A stretch of DNA of 64,000 nt from Microbacteriaceae bacterium 3FA27C10 (lineage in GTDB: Bacteria > Actinomycetota > Actinomycetes > Actinomycetales > Microbacteriaceae): contig SCNI01000006.1 in NCBI GenBank assembly GCA_005502775.1, positions 62,001 to 126,000 of the forward strand, written 5' to 3'. The notes under the pieces are model-generated. The model searched no databases and was not told where the DNA came from. It worked only from the letters and a program-made list of their open reading frames with translations. The translations under genes were made by a program, and so were the position numbers. Below are positions 46,277 through 55,198 of this stretch, piece by piece; within the stretch, counting starts at the first letter, position 1; the number at the start of each line of letters is the position of its first letter.

Positions 46277-48240
46277 CAGCTGCGGTCCCGGGCGGCGAGC
46301 TTCTCGAGCATGGCGTTGTAGTCGCCGAGCTCGGCCTCTCCGGTGCGGTCGGCGTTGCGGTCGCGGCGCTTCGTCTCCTTCTTGTCGCTGCGGCTCCACT
46401 GCACGGCCACGACGAGGGCGAGGATGAAGGTGGGGATCTCGCCGATGCTCCAGGCGATGCCGCCGCCGGCCTGCTGGTCCTCGATGGCGCTCACCCCCCA
46501 GTCGCGCCCGGTGGCGCCGAACCAGTCTGCCAGCAGGAGGCCGGTTCCGCTCATCAGGGCGAGCCCGAAGAAGGCGTGGAACGCCATGGTGCCCAGCAGG
46601 AGCAGCAGCCGGAAGGGATAGGGCAGCTTGTAGGGCACCGGGTCGATGCCGATCAGCGCCTGCACGAAGAGGTAGCCCACGATCAGGAAGTGCACGATCA
46701 TCCACTCGTGCCCGATGTGGTCTTCGGTCGCCCAGCGGAACAGTGGCGTGTAGTAGAACGCCACGAGGCTGGTGGCGAAGAGCACACCCGCCACGATCGG
46801 GTTCGCGATCACCGTCGCCACCCGCGAGTGCACGGCCAGCAGGATCCACTCGCGCATGCCGCGGCTGCCGTCGTCGCGCTTGCGGATGGCCCGGAGCGCC
46901 AGCGTCACCGGACCGGCCGGAACGAGCAGCAGCGGCACCATCATGCTGAGGGTCATGTGTCCGAACATGTGCGCGGAGAACAGGAACTTCTCGTAGACGT
47001 TGAGTCCGCCGTTGGTGACGTAGAAGAGAAGCAGGATGCCGGCGACCCAGAACACCGTGCGGTACCAGGGCCACCGGTCTCCCCGCCGGCGCAGGCGGAT
47101 GACGCCGGCCAGGTAGAAGAAGATCGCGAAGGCGCAGGCGAGCACCCAGATCAGGTCGAAGTTCCACTGCGTGAGGAAGTTCTGCACCGTGAGCTCGGGC
47201 GGCAGGGGCGAGCCGGTGAGGATCTCGGCGGCCGTCTGCGTGCCGGGCACCGTCTCCGGTACCGGGGTGGCCGTGCGCGCGAGCGCCGCGGCGAACCCCG
47301 TGGCGATGCCCATGAAGCCGAGCTCGGCCACCACGAGCCACCAGAAGTGCCGGCGGCGCCCCGTGCCGCCGAGCTTCGCGATCACGAAGCGGCGGTGCAC
47401 GGCGCCGAACACGCCGAGGGCGAGCAGGGCACCCACTTTCACGAGCACGAGGAGGCCATAGGGGGTGAGCAGCCGGTCGAGCGAGCCCACCCGCAGCTCG
47501 GCGCTGACATACCCGGATGCGGCCACGACGACGAAGCAGACGATGGCCACGCTCGAATAGCGGCTCACGACATCCACGAGCCTGGGCGTGTCGATCTGGC
47601 GGCTCAGCAGTGCGATCACGACGAGACCGCCGAGCCAGGCGGCCGCGAAGATGAGGTGCAGGCCGAGTGCCGTGATGGCCGCGTCGTGGCCGGTGACGCC
47701 GGCGGCGTGGCCCTGCTGCGCCATCGGGATGAGGGAGCCGATGGCCACCAGGCCCACGAAGAAGAGCGCGGTCTGGTTGCGCACCGCGAAGCAGAGCACG
47801 GTGACGACGGCGCCGATGAGGGTGGTCTGCAGCCAGGCCTGGCCGAGGGCGATCTGGGTGAGGAACTGCCCGAGCCCCTGGCTGAAGGTGTCGTCGAAGG
47901 CCAGGCCGCGCGCCGTGACGCTGAGGTAGCTGAAGAAGCCGGTGAACGCGGCGGCCACGGTGAAGAGGGCGGCCGATCCGGCGGCCACGTCGAGCGATCG
48001 GCCGTAGGCGGGATCGTCGGGGGCGAAGACGAAGAGGGTGAGGCCGATGGCACCGATCATCCCGGCCGCGGCGATGTTCACGAGCATCGTGGCCGTCGGC
48101 AGGCCGAAGCGCACGACCGCGCCCGGATCCTGCAGCAGCTGCGGGGCGGCGCCGCCGCCGATGGCGAGAGCCACGAGAAGGGCGGCGAAGGCGGCCACCA
48201 CCAGGGTGGCGGGCCCGGCGATCCGCACGACTCTCAGCAC
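46276..48240 (-). CDS. CopD-CtaG fusion: copper-handling cytochrome oxidase assembly membrane protein
   Basis: A 654-residue membrane protein. The N-terminal ~320 residues are CopD-like, with nine or so helices and conserved GHAAGVTGHDAA and LGLHLIFAAAWLGGL His motifs. The C-terminal ~290 residues are CtaG/caa3-type (VYEKFLFSAHMFGHMTLSM, HEWMIVHFLIVGYLF, with membrane-embedded His). The C-terminus is charged and cytoplasmic. The fusion is common in actinobacteria and is thought to move copper for cytochrome c oxidase assembly. First gene of the coupled run with the metallopeptidase and glutaminase. Confidence 0.88.
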   Translation of the reverse strand: MLRVVRIAGPATLVVAAFAALLVALAIGGGAAPQLLQDPGAVVRFGLPTATMLVNIAAAGMIGAIGLTLFVFAPDDPAYGRSLDVAAGSAALFTVAAAFTGFFSYLSVTARGLAFDDTFSQGLGQFLTQIALGQAWLQTTLIGAVVTVLCFAVRNQTALFFVGLVAIGSLIPMAQQGHAAGVTGHDAAITALGLHLIFAAAWLGGLVVIALLSRQIDTPRLVDVVSRYSSVAIVCFVVVAASGYVSAELRVGSLDRLLTPYGLLVLVKVGALLALGVFGAVHRRFVIAKLGGTGRRRHFWWLVVAELGFMGIATGFAAALARTATPVPETVPGTQTAAEILTGSPLPPELTVQNFLTQWNFDLIWVLACAFAIFFYLAGVIRLRRRGDRWPWYRTVFWVAGILLLFYVTNGGLNVYEKFLFSAHMFGHMTLSMMVPLLLVPAGPVTLALRAIRKRDDGSRGMREWILLAVHSRVATVIANPIVAGVLFATSLVAFYYTPLFRWATEDHIGHEWMIVHFLIVGYLFVQALIGIDPVPYKLPYPFRLLLLLGTMAFHAFFGLALMSGTGLLLADWFGATGRDWGVSAIEDQQAGGGIAWSIGEIPTFILALVVAVQWSRSDKKETKRRDRNADRTGEAELGDYNAMLEKLAARDRS

Positions 48241-48315
48241 CTGATCACTTTACGCGGTGGATGCTGGGCGTCCGGTCACCGCGGGCGCCCGAGCGGGTGC
48301 ACACCCCGAGACGGC

Positions 48316-48347
48316 GAAAGGGCGACGACCGAAGTCGTCGCCCTTTC
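48316..48347 (-). terminator. Intrinsic terminator of the HU gene
   Basis: GAAAGGGCGACGAC and GTCGTCGCCCTTTC form a perfect 14-bp stem with a CGAA tetraloop, 18 bp after the HU stop (48366). It ends in TTTC on either strand and also insulates the divergent-downstream CopD-CtaG gene start. Confidence 0.9.
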
Positions 48348-48365
48348 GAGGCAGTGAAGCGTGGA

Positions 48366-48653
48366 CTACTTGGCAGCAGCCTTGAGCTTCGAACCGGCCG
48401 AGATCTTCACGGAGTGGCCCGCGGGGATCTCGATGGTGGCACCGGTCTGGGGGTTGCGGCCGGTACGAGCGGCGCGCGAGGTGCGCTCGACGGCGAGCCA
48501 GCCCGGGATGGTGACCTTGGTTCCCGAGGCGACGGAGTCGGCCAGGGTGGAGAAGAGAGCGTCGAGCACCTCGTTGACGGAAGCCTGCGTCTGGCCGGAA
48601 GCGGCGGCGACGGCTGCGACGAGCTCGGTCTTGTTGAGTGACTTGTCAGCCAT
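48366..48653 (-). CDS. hup: HU family nucleoid protein
   Basis: A 95-residue HU: N-terminal helices (NKTELVAAVAAASG, VNEVLDALFSTL), beta-arm DNA-binding region RTGRNPQTGATIEIPA with the conserved RNPxTG motif, and a lysine end. It lacks the long Lys/Ala-rich tail of mycobacterial HupB, so it is the short form. A strong GGAGG lies upstream of the ATG, and the gene has its own terminator. Confidence 0.96.
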   Translation of the reverse strand: MADKSLNKTELVAAVAAASGQTQASVNEVLDALFSTLADSVASGTKVTIPGWLAVERTSRAARTGRNPQTGATIEIPAGHSVKISAGSKLKAAAK

Positions 48654-48756
48654 TTAAGGTGTCCTCCTCGGACCTTTTGCTACCGGAGTAGCTGTTTTCG
48701 TGGAACGGTCCCGGCCACCAGGGCCAGTTCGGTTGGTCGGTATGACCGTGGGTAAT

Positions 48757-49062
48757 TTACCAGCTGGACTTCGTAATGCCCGGCAATTCGCCCCGGTGAG
48801 CCATGTCACGGAAGCGGACACGCGAGATGCCGAACTTCGTGAGCACACCACGGGGACGGCCGTCGACGGCGTCGCGGCTGCGGACGCGGATCGGCGAGGC
48901 GTTGCGGGGGAGCTTCTGCAGCCCCAGACGGGCGGCTTCGCGCTCGTCGTCGGTCGAAGCCGGGTTGACGAGGGCCTTCTTCAGCTCGAGGCGCTTCGCC
49001 GCGTAGCGGTCCACGATCACCTTGCGCTGCTCGTTACGTGCGATCTTGCTCTTCTTAGCCAT
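48757..49062 (-). CDS. rpsN: 30S ribosomal protein S14, zinc-free (C-) form
   Basis: A 101-residue S14 of the long type, lacking the CxxC-x-CxxC zinc ribbon of the 61-residue form; the C-terminal half has [20 protein letters not shown] typical of S14, quoted at its limit. Last gene of rpmB-rpmG-rpsN, 4 bp after rpmG. Such C- sets work without zinc and in several actinobacteria are induced when zinc is scarce. Confidence 0.95.
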   Translation of the reverse strand: MAKKSKIARNEQRKVIVDRYAAKRLELKKALVNPASTDDEREAARLGLQKLPRNASPIRVRSRDAVDGRPRGVLTKFGISRVRFRDMAHRGELPGITKSSW

Positions 49063-49066
49063 GTGT

Positions 49067-49234
49067 TTACCGCTCCTCTCGGAAGTCGACGTGCTTGCGG
49101 ATGACCGGGTCGTACTTCTTCAGCACGAGGCGGTCGGGGTCGTTGCGACGGTTCTTCTTGGTCACGTAGGTGTAACCGGTGCCCGCCGTCGAGCGGAGCT
49201 TGATGATGGGACGGACGTCCTGCTGCTTTGCCAT
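49067..49234 (-). CDS. rpmG: 50S ribosomal protein L33, zinc-free form
   Basis: A 55-residue L33 ([18 protein letters not shown] start; FREER end) with no Cys pairs, unlike zinc-binding L33. The conserved [14 protein letters not shown] segment is present. The ATG overlaps the rpmB stop by 1 bp (TAATG), showing coupling. Too short for many ORF cutoffs but clearly real. Confidence 0.96.
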   Translation of the reverse strand: MAKQQDVRPIIKLRSTAGTGYTYVTKKNRRNDPDRLVLKKYDPVIRKHVDFREER

Positions 49235-49470
49235 TAGATCTTCTCCCCACGAGCGAGGAGGTCCTTGACGACCGACTCGATTCCACGAGCATCGATGACC
49301 TTGATGCCCTTTGCCGACAGGGTCAGCGTGACGGTGCGGCGAAGCGAAGGCACGTAGTACTTCTTCTTCTGCACGTTCGGGTCGAAGCGGCGGTTGGTAC
49401 GCCGGTGCGAGTGCGAGATGTTGTGACCGAAGCCGGGAACGGCTCCTGTCACCTGGCAGACTGCTGCCAT
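49234..49470 (-). CDS. rpmB: 50S ribosomal protein L28
   Basis: A 78-residue L28 ([20 protein letters not shown] start). It has one Cys only, so no zinc site. First gene of rpmB-rpmG-rpsN. The ATG at 49470 follows GGAGGAAGC on the minus strand and is preferred over an upstream in-frame codon at 49509. The 131-bp upstream region to zur shows no Zur-like dyad. Confidence 0.95.
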   Translation of the reverse strand: MAAVCQVTGAVPGFGHNISHSHRRTNRRFDPNVQKKKYYVPSLRRTVTLTLSAKGIKVIDARGIESVVKDLLARGEKI

Positions 49471-49601
49471 TGCTTCCTCCATTTGGTTACCGTGAGACGA
49501 CTGCCTCACCCAAGATGACTTGTCGACAGAACCGGCCTGTGCCGGCTCCGCAATGGGCGGAGGATTCCACCCAACCTGACTACCTTAGGCCACGCGGCCC
49601 G

Positions 49602-50003
49602 CTACGGCAACTCGGCGGCGACCGGCGGCACGCAGGCCGAACAGAAGCCGAAGATGTCGACGACGTGTTCGGGCCGGCTGAAGCCGTGCAGGCTCGCGGT
49701 GCGCTGGGCCCAGGCCTCGACCTCGTCGGCCTCGATCTCCACCGTGAGGCCGCAGCTGCGGCAGATCAGGTGGTGGTGGTGCGCGAGCGAGCAGGCGCGG
49801 TAGAGCGCCTCGCCCTCGGGCGACTGCAGCGAGTCGGCCTCGCCCTCCTGGGCGAGATCGGCGAGGGCGCGGTACACCGTGGCGAGCCCGATCTGCGAAC
49901 CCGTGCCCTTGAGCGAGGAGTGCAGGGCCTGTGCGCTGACGAATCCCATCTGGGTGCCGAGGGCGCTGCGGACGGCCTCACGCTGCCAGGTGTTCCGCTT
50001 CAC
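49602..50003 (-). CDS. zur: Fur-family zinc regulator Zur
   Basis: A 133-residue Fur-family repressor. It has an N-terminal winged helix (residues ~5-75, TVYRALADLAQEGEADSL region) and a metal-binding C-domain with HHHHLICRSCG (His cluster plus CxxC) and FCSAC (second CxxC) structural zinc site. It is the last gene of znuA-znuC-znuB-zur; its GTG overlaps the znuB stop by 4 bp. The zinc assignment rests on this operon; the target box at 52700 is visible, implying autoregulation. Confidence 0.93.
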   Translation of the reverse strand: MKRNTWQREAVRSALGTQMGFVSAQALHSSLKGTGSQIGLATVYRALADLAQEGEADSLQSPEGEALYRACSLAHHHHLICRSCGLTVEIEADEVEAWAQRTASLHGFSRPEHVVDIFGFCSACVPPVAAELP

Positions 50004-50890
50004 GACTGCTCCGCCTCTCTCACCGGCAACGGTAGCCGGGCATCCTGAATCCTTCCAGTGCCCGCACCGCGCCGCCAGGCGATCACCCGGCAGACCACGT
50101 AGATCAGAAACGAGATGGTGGTGACGTAGGGGCTGATCGGGATCGAGGCGCCGAGTGCCAGCAGGATTCCGCCGACGAGTGAGGTGACCGCGAAGATCGT
50201 GCTGAGCACCGGCACGAGCACCGGCGACGACGACACCCGCAGCGCCGCGGCGGCCGGCGTCACGAGAATGGAGAGCACGAGCAGCGAGCCCACCACCTGC
50301 ACGGAGACGGCCACGGCGAGGCCCAGCAGCAGCATGAAGTAGATCGAGAGACCGCGCACCGGCACCCCGCGCGCGGCGGCGACATCCGCATCCACGCTCG
50401 CGAAGGTGAGCGGGCGCCAGGCCACGAGCAGGCCCAGCACCACCACGGCCGAGATGGCGATGAGCGAGTTCAGCCGGGGGTCGTCGACGGCCACGATCTG
50501 ACCGGTGAGCAGTCCGAACTTGTTCGCCGTGCGGCCCGGGTAGAGCGAGAGGCACAGGATGCCGAGGCCGAGACCGAAGGGCATCAGCACCGCGATGATC
50601 GAGTTGCGGTCCCGCGCCCGCGCGCCGAGCACGCCGATGATGAGAGCGGCCACGATGGCGCCGGCGATCGAGCCCTCCACCACGCCCACGCCGAACAGCA
50701 GCCCGGCGGCGGCTCCCGCGAACGACAGTTCGCTGATGCCGTGCACCGCGAACGCCATGTCGCGCGACATCACGAACACGCCCACGAGCCCGCCGACCAG
50801 ACCCAGCACGGCGCCGGCGATGATGGAGTTCTGCAGCAGCGCGAGCAGTTCGCCGTAGTTGTCGAAGTTGAAGATCGAAGACCAGTCCAT
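50000..50890 (-). CDS. znuB: Zinc ABC transporter permease ZnuB
   Basis: A 296-residue ABC-3 family permease with about eight transmembrane helices. The family EAA-like cytoplasmic region (FAVHGISELSFAGAAAG) and the VQVVGSLLVLSILVTPAAAA helix are recognisable. The ATG overlaps the znuC stop by one base (TGATG style), and zur overlaps its end, so translation is coupled through the operon. Confidence 0.95.
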   Translation of the reverse strand: MDWSSIFNFDNYGELLALLQNSIIAGAVLGLVGGLVGVFVMSRDMAFAVHGISELSFAGAAAGLLFGVGVVEGSIAGAIVAALIIGVLGARARDRNSIIAVLMPFGLGLGILCLSLYPGRTANKFGLLTGQIVAVDDPRLNSLIAISAVVVLGLLVAWRPLTFASVDADVAAARGVPVRGLSIYFMLLLGLAVAVSVQVVGSLLVLSILVTPAAAALRVSSSPVLVPVLSTIFAVTSLVGGILLALGASIPISPYVTTISFLIYVVCRVIAWRRGAGTGRIQDARLPLPVREAEQS

Positions 50891-51711
50891 CAGGCGGCGC
50901 CTCCGAGCTCGTGCGCACCGTCGTGGTGGCCGTCGGGAGTGCCCACCACGATCACGCGGCCGTGCGAGCGGATGACGTCGACGGGCGACCCGTAGAGATC
51001 GCTCAGCACCGCGGAGGTCAGCACGTCGTCGGGCGTGCCGATGCGGAAGCTGCCACCGGCGAGGTAGAGCACCCGATCGACCATGTCGAGGATCGGGTTG
51101 ATGTCGTGCGTGACGAAGAGCACGCCGAAGCCCCGCTCGTGGGCGAGTCGCCCGATGAGCTCGCTCACCGAGCGCTGGTGCGCCGGGTCGAGCGAGAGCA
51201 GCGGCTCGTCGCAGAGCAGCAGGCGCGGGTCGCCCGCCAGTGCCTGGCCGATGCGCACGCGCTGCTGCTCGCCGCCCGAGAGCGTCGAGACGCCCACGTT
51301 GCCGTAGGCGGTCGCGCCGACGGAGGCGAGGAGCGCATCCACCTGCCGGCGGCGGGCCGCGGACGGCAGCGGGATGCCCCAGCGATGCCCGGTGAGCCCG
51401 AGCGCCACGAGGTCACGGGCCCGCAGGGGCGTGCCGTCGTCGGCGAGCTTCTGCTGCGGCACGTAGCCGATGCGGCGGTCGCCCCGGCGGCCGGGCCGGC
51501 CGAGGAAGTCGATGCTGCCCGAGGTGAGCCGCAACTGCCCGAGGATGGCCTTCAGCAGGCTCGACTTGCCCGAGCCGTTCGCGCCGAGCACCGCCACGAT
51601 CTCCCCCGGCGCCACCTCGAGGTCGAGGTGCGACCAGAGCGTGCGGCCTCCGAACGAGAGCCCGCCGTCACGCACCGAGAGCACGGAGCTGACGGGGTCG
51701 GAGGCGGTCAC
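50890..51711 (-). CDS. znuC: Zinc ABC transporter ATPase ZnuC
   Basis: A 273-residue ABC ATPase: Walker A GANGSGKSS, Q-loop YVPQQK, signature LSGGEQQR, Walker B LLLCDEPL, H-loop VTHD. The start is taken at the GTG giving VTASDPVSS (51711), since TAAGG is 7-8 bp upstream; the GTG at 51717 would touch that site. It is 30 bp after znuA. Energises uptake through ZnuB. Confidence 0.95.
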   Translation of the reverse strand: MTASDPVSSVLSVRDGGLSFGGRTLWSHLDLEVAPGEIVAVLGANGSGKSSLLKAILGQLRLTSGSIDFLGRPGRRGDRRIGYVPQQKLADDGTPLRARDLVALGLTGHRWGIPLPSAARRRQVDALLASVGATAYGNVGVSTLSGGEQQRVRIGQALAGDPRLLLCDEPLLSLDPAHQRSVSELIGRLAHERGFGVLFVTHDINPILDMVDRVLYLAGGSFRIGTPDDVLTSAVLSDLYGSPVDVIRSHGRVIVVGTPDGHHDGAHELGGAA

Positions 51712-51741
51712 CAGCACACCTTACCCGCCGGGCGACGCACG

Positions 51742-52656
51742 CTACTCGCCGAGCGCCGCGGCGACCGCATCGACGTTCTGGGTCATCCAGGCGAAGTAGT
51801 CGAGGCCGGCCGGGAGCGTCTCGGTGAAGGGCACCGCGGGAACGCCGGCGCTCTGCGCGGCGGCGACCACCGCATCCGACTGCGGACCGCCGGTCTGCGA
51901 GTTGTAGCCGAGCAGCACGACGGAGTGGGAGGCGAAGAGGCCGAGGGTCTGCTGCAGAACGAGCGCGGGCGCATCCGTTCCGCCTTCGACGGCCGCGCTG
52001 AAGGCCTCGGGCGTCTTGTCGACGAGGCCGGCGGCGGTGAGCAGGTAGAGCGGCACGGGCTCGGTGATGGCCGCGCCGGCCCCGCTGTGGCGGGTGGCGA
52101 GATCGGCCTCGCGGGCGGAGAGCGCGCTGAGCTTCTGCTTCGCGGCGTCGCCGTTGGCCTGGAAGGTGCTCGCGCCGCCCGGGTCGGCCGCCGAGAAGGT
52201 GCTGACCAGCGAGTCGACGAGCTTCGAGACGGTGGGGAAGTCATACCAGAGGTGCTCGTTGAACGAGCCGGTGGCGGGGTTCTGGTCGTAGCCGGAGATG
52301 TCGGCGACGTTCAGCACGGTGGCCGAGCCGTTGTCGGCCGCCGAGAGCATGGTGTCGACGAAGTCGTCGTAGCCGCCGCCGTTCTCGATCACGACCTGCG
52401 CCTTCGAGAGCGCGAGCTGGTTCTGGGCGTCGGCCTGGAACTCGTGCGGGTCTTTGTTCGGGTCGTCGATGATCGAGGTCACCGAGACGAGGTCGCCCCC
52501 GATCGCGGCGGCGAGATCGCCGTAGACGTTGGTGGAGGCGACGACGGGGATGCCCGTGGGGGCAGTGCTGCCGGCGGTGGCGCTCGTCGAGCATCCGGCG
52601 AGCAGGAGAGCAGCCGCCGAGGCGGCGAGGGCGAGGGAGAGGACGTGTCTTTTCAC
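51742..52656 (-). CDS. znuA: Zinc-binding lipoprotein ZnuA
   Basis: A 304-residue cluster A-I substrate-binding protein. Lipoprotein signal peptide with lipobox LLAGC (Cys22). Metal-ligand regions include DPHEFQ (His), NEHLWYDFPT (His) and a late GYNSQTGG segment. The long His-rich loop of many zinc binders is missing, and the usual third His is not obvious. The GTG at 52656 (VKRHVLSLAL) starts a clean signal peptide; a start at 52689 would add a non-hydrophobic leader. A promoter TTGAAA-N16-TAACGT lies upstream, overlapped by the Zur box. Confidence 0.9.
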   Translation of the reverse strand: MKRHVLSLALAASAAALLLAGCSTSATAGSTAPTGIPVVASTNVYGDLAAAIGGDLVSVTSIIDDPNKDPHEFQADAQNQLALSKAQVVIENGGGYDDFVDTMLSAADNGSATVLNVADISGYDQNPATGSFNEHLWYDFPTVSKLVDSLVSTFSAADPGGASTFQANGDAAKQKLSALSAREADLATRHSGAGAAITEPVPLYLLTAAGLVDKTPEAFSAAVEGGTDAPALVLQQTLGLFASHSVVLLGYNSQTGGPQSDAVVAAAQSAGVPAVPFTETLPAGLDYFAWMTQNVDAVAAALGE

Positions 52657-52699
52657 GTGGGGCCTGTCTAAGTCGGGGACAGGCTCCACGTTAGCTAAT

Positions 52700-52720
52700 T
52701 GATAATGATTTTCAAAATCA
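52700..52720. promoter_or_regulatory. Zur/Fur-type box of the znu operon
   Basis: TGATAATGATTTTCA (52700-52714) is one base off the actinobacterial Zur consensus TGAAAATGATTTTCA. Overlapping it is a perfect palindrome TGATTTT-C-AAAATCA (52706-52720). It overlaps the -35 (minus-strand TTGAAA) of the znuA promoter and also the stop codon of the E2 gene (52718-52720). An A/T-rich island in a GC-rich region. Confidence 0.88.
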
Positions 52721-54103
52721 ATCCAGGAGGAGTGCCGGTTCCTCGATGATCGACGCCACGTCGGCCACGAAGCGGCTGGCCACGTCGCCGTCGACCACGC
52801 GGTGGTCGAAGCTGGCTCCGATGGTGGTGACGAAGCGCGGTCGCACCTCGCCGTCGACCACCCAGGGCTTCTGCTTGATGGTGCCGAGCGCGACGATCGC
52901 GACTTCGCCGGGGTTGAGGATCGGCGTGCCGCTGTCCATGCCGAACACGCCGATGTTCGTGATGGTGATGGTGCCGTCGGCCATCTCGGCGGGGGAGGTG
53001 CGGCCCTCGCGCGCGGTGATGGTGAGCTGCTCGAGGGCGCCCGCGAGCTGGCGCAGCGACATGTCGTGCGCGTCTTTGATGTTCGGCACGATCAGGCCGC
53101 GGGGCGTGGCCGCGGCGATGCCGAGGTTCACGTAGTTGCGCACGATGATCTCCGTGTCGGTCCAGGCGGAGTTGACCATCGGGTTGCGGCGCACGGCCCA
53201 GATGATGGCCTTCGCCATGACCAGCAGCGGCGAGATCTTCACGCCCACGAAGTCGGGCGAGGTCTTCAGCCGCTTGACGTACTCCATCGTGCGCGTGGCA
53301 TCCACGTCGACGAAGAGCGAGACGTGCGGTGCCGTGAACTTCGACGCCACCATCGCCTTCGCGATCTGCTTGCGCATGCCCTTGACCGGAATGCGCTCCT
53401 CGCGCACCGGCGCCCACTGCGGCGTCTCGATGTTGTGGAAGACCTTCGCCTGGTCGGCGTGCCGGATGACGTCCTCGCGGGTGATGTCGCCGATCAGCCC
53501 CGTGGGGGTCACCTCGTTGAGGTCGACGCCGAGGTCTTTCGCGAGCTTGCGGATGGGCGGCTTGGCGATGACGGGGAGCCCCGGGATGGGCTGGTGCACG
53601 CGCGCCACCCGCTGTGCCGGCGGCTTGGCGTCGACCGCCTCGCCGATGGCGGGGATCGCGACCCGGGCACCGCCGCGGCCGGTGCGGCGGCTGGCGACGT
53701 GGCCCTTGATGCCGTAGCCCACGAGCACGGCGCCGGGCTTCTCCTCGGCCGCGGCCGTGGCCTGGGCGGTGCTCGCGAGCGCCTCGGTCGCGGCGAGGTC
53801 GGCGGATGCCGGCAGCACGTGCCGGTCGACGGGCTCGGGCGGCGGCGGGGCCTCCTGGCCGTCGGTGGAGCTGACCGTGATGATGGGCGTTCCGACGTCG
53901 ACCGTCGCGCCCTCCTCCACGAGCAGTCCCTCGACGGTGCCGGCGAAGGGCGAGGGCAGCTCGACGAGCGACTTCGCCGTCTCGATCTCGACGATCACCT
54001 GGTTGATCTCGATGGTGTCGCCGGGGGCGACCTTCCACGAGACGATCTCGGCCTCGGTGAGGCCCTCGCCGACATCCGGGAGGTGGAACTGTGAACTCGT
54101 CAT
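52718..54103 (-). CDS. 2-oxo-acid dehydrogenase E2 (dihydrolipoyl acyltransferase)
   Basis: 461 residues. One N-terminal lipoyl domain (1-80) with lipoyl Lys44 in [11 protein letters not shown], a linker, a peripheral subunit-binding domain (about 165-205, [16 protein letters not shown]-like), and a C-terminal catalytic domain with the active-site [10 protein letters not shown] motif. It transfers acyl groups to CoA. It is 33 bp after E1beta. E3 is not in the window. Branched-chain (Bkd) or pyruvate specificity cannot be decided from sequence, though Bkd is likely because actinobacteria usually use AceE for pyruvate. Confidence 0.92.
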   Translation of the reverse strand: MTSSQFHLPDVGEGLTEAEIVSWKVAPGDTIEINQVIVEIETAKSLVELPSPFAGTVEGLLVEEGATVDVGTPIITVSSTDGQEAPPPPEPVDRHVLPASADLAATEALASTAQATAAAEEKPGAVLVGYGIKGHVASRRTGRGGARVAIPAIGEAVDAKPPAQRVARVHQPIPGLPVIAKPPIRKLAKDLGVDLNEVTPTGLIGDITREDVIRHADQAKVFHNIETPQWAPVREERIPVKGMRKQIAKAMVASKFTAPHVSLFVDVDATRTMEYVKRLKTSPDFVGVKISPLLVMAKAIIWAVRRNPMVNSAWTDTEIIVRNYVNLGIAAATPRGLIVPNIKDAHDMSLRQLAGALEQLTITAREGRTSPAEMADGTITITNIGVFGMDSGTPILNPGEVAIVALGTIKQKPWVVDGEVRPRFVTTIGASFDHRVVDGDVASRFVADVASIIEEPALLLD

Positions 54104-54136
54104 GCGCTTGTCCTGAATCCTCGAGAGCCCGGAGGC

Positions 54137-55198
54137 CTAGTACGCCATGGCCCGGTCGACTGCCTCCATGACGCGGTCGGCGTCGGGGAGGTACAGCGTC
54201 TCGAGCTTCGCGGGCGGGAACGGGGTGTCGAAACCGGAGACCCGCAGCACGGGGGCCTGCAGCGAGTAGAAGGCACGCTCGGCCACGGTGGCGGCGATCT
54301 CCGAGCCGAGGCTCACGAAGCCCGGGGCTTCCTGCGCCACCACGAGGCGGCCGGTCTTGGCCACTGAGTCGAGGATGGGCCGGTAGTCGACGGGGGAGAG
54401 CGAGCGCAGGTCGACGACCTCGGCACTGATGCCCTCCTCGGCCGCGATCTCGGCGGCCTGCAGCAGAACGCTCACCATGGCGCCGTGGGCCAGGAGGGTG
54501 ACATCCGTTCCCGTACGCACCACCCGGCTCGCGTGCAGCGGCGCGGCCGTGCCGGCGAAGTCGACCGGACCCTTGGGCCAGTAGCGGCTCTTGGGTTCGA
54601 AGAACATCACCGGGTCGTTCGAGGCGATGGCCTCCTGGATCATCCAGTAGGCGTCGTTCGGCGTGGAGGGGCTCACCACGCGCAGCCCCGCGGTATGGGC
54701 GAAGTACGCCTCGGGGCTCTCCTGGTGGTGCTCGACGGCGCCGATGTGGCCGCCGTAGGGCACGCGGATGACCACGGGCATCGAGAACGCCCCGCCGCCG
54801 CGGTTCGTCAGCTTCGCCAGCTGCGAGGTGATCTGGTCGAACCCGGGGTAGATGAAGCCGTCGAACTGGATCTCGCACACCGGCCGGTAGCCGCGCATGG
54901 CGAGGCCGATGGCGGTGCCGATGATGCCCGACTCGGCGAGCGGGGTGTCGACCACGCGGTCCTTGCCGAACTCGGCCTGGAGCCCCTCGGTGACACGGAA
55001 CACGCCACCGAGTGGGCCGATGTCCTCGCCCATCAGCAGCACCTTGGGGTCGTCGGCGAGTGCTTGGCGCAGTCCGGCGTTGAGCGCCTTCGCCATCGGG
55101 AGCTCCTCGACGCGGGATGCGGGCACGCCGGTCGCTGCAGCCGCCGCGGCCGGCGCATCCGGGCTCGTGACCGTCGCGGGGGTCTCGATGGGGCTCAT
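54137..55198 (-). CDS. 2-oxo-acid dehydrogenase E1 beta subunit
   Basis: A 353-residue transketolase-like subunit. MGEDIGPLGGVFRVTEGL with the conserved Glu contacting thiamine diphosphate is present, as are DTPLAESGIIG and the C-terminal transketolase domain (VVDLRSLSPVD). A ~25-residue Ala/Pro-rich N-terminal extension precedes the domain. The ATG overlaps the E1alpha stop by 4 bp, giving a coupled heterotetramer pair. Confidence 0.93.
   Translation of the reverse strand: MSPIETPATVTSPDAPAAAAAATGVPASRVEELPMAKALNAGLRQALADDPKVLLMGEDIGPLGGVFRVTEGLQAEFGKDRVVDTPLAESGIIGTAIGLAMRGYRPVCEIQFDGFIYPGFDQITSQLAKLTNRGGGAFSMPVVIRVPYGGHIGAVEHHQESPEAYFAHTAGLRVVSPSTPNDAYWMIQEAIASNDPVMFFEPKSRYWPKGPVDFAGTAAPLHASRVVRTGTDVTLLAHGAMVSVLLQAAEIAAEEGISAEVVDLRSLSPVDYRPILDSVAKTGRLVVAQEAPGFVSLGSEIAATVAERAFYSLQAPVLRVSGFDTPFPPAKLETLYLPDADRVMEAVDRAMAY

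Noticed and set aside
48751-48761. Small perfect palindrome GGTAA-T-TTACC at the rpsN stop codon as an operator
   Set aside because: It is short, overlaps a stop codon and sits about 100 bp upstream of the HU start, with no matching copy near another promoter.
49471-49601. Zur box upstream of rpmB
   Set aside because: No A/T-rich TGAAAAT-type dyad is present; the only inverted repeat is a short GC hairpin (CCGGC-CTGT-GCCGG).
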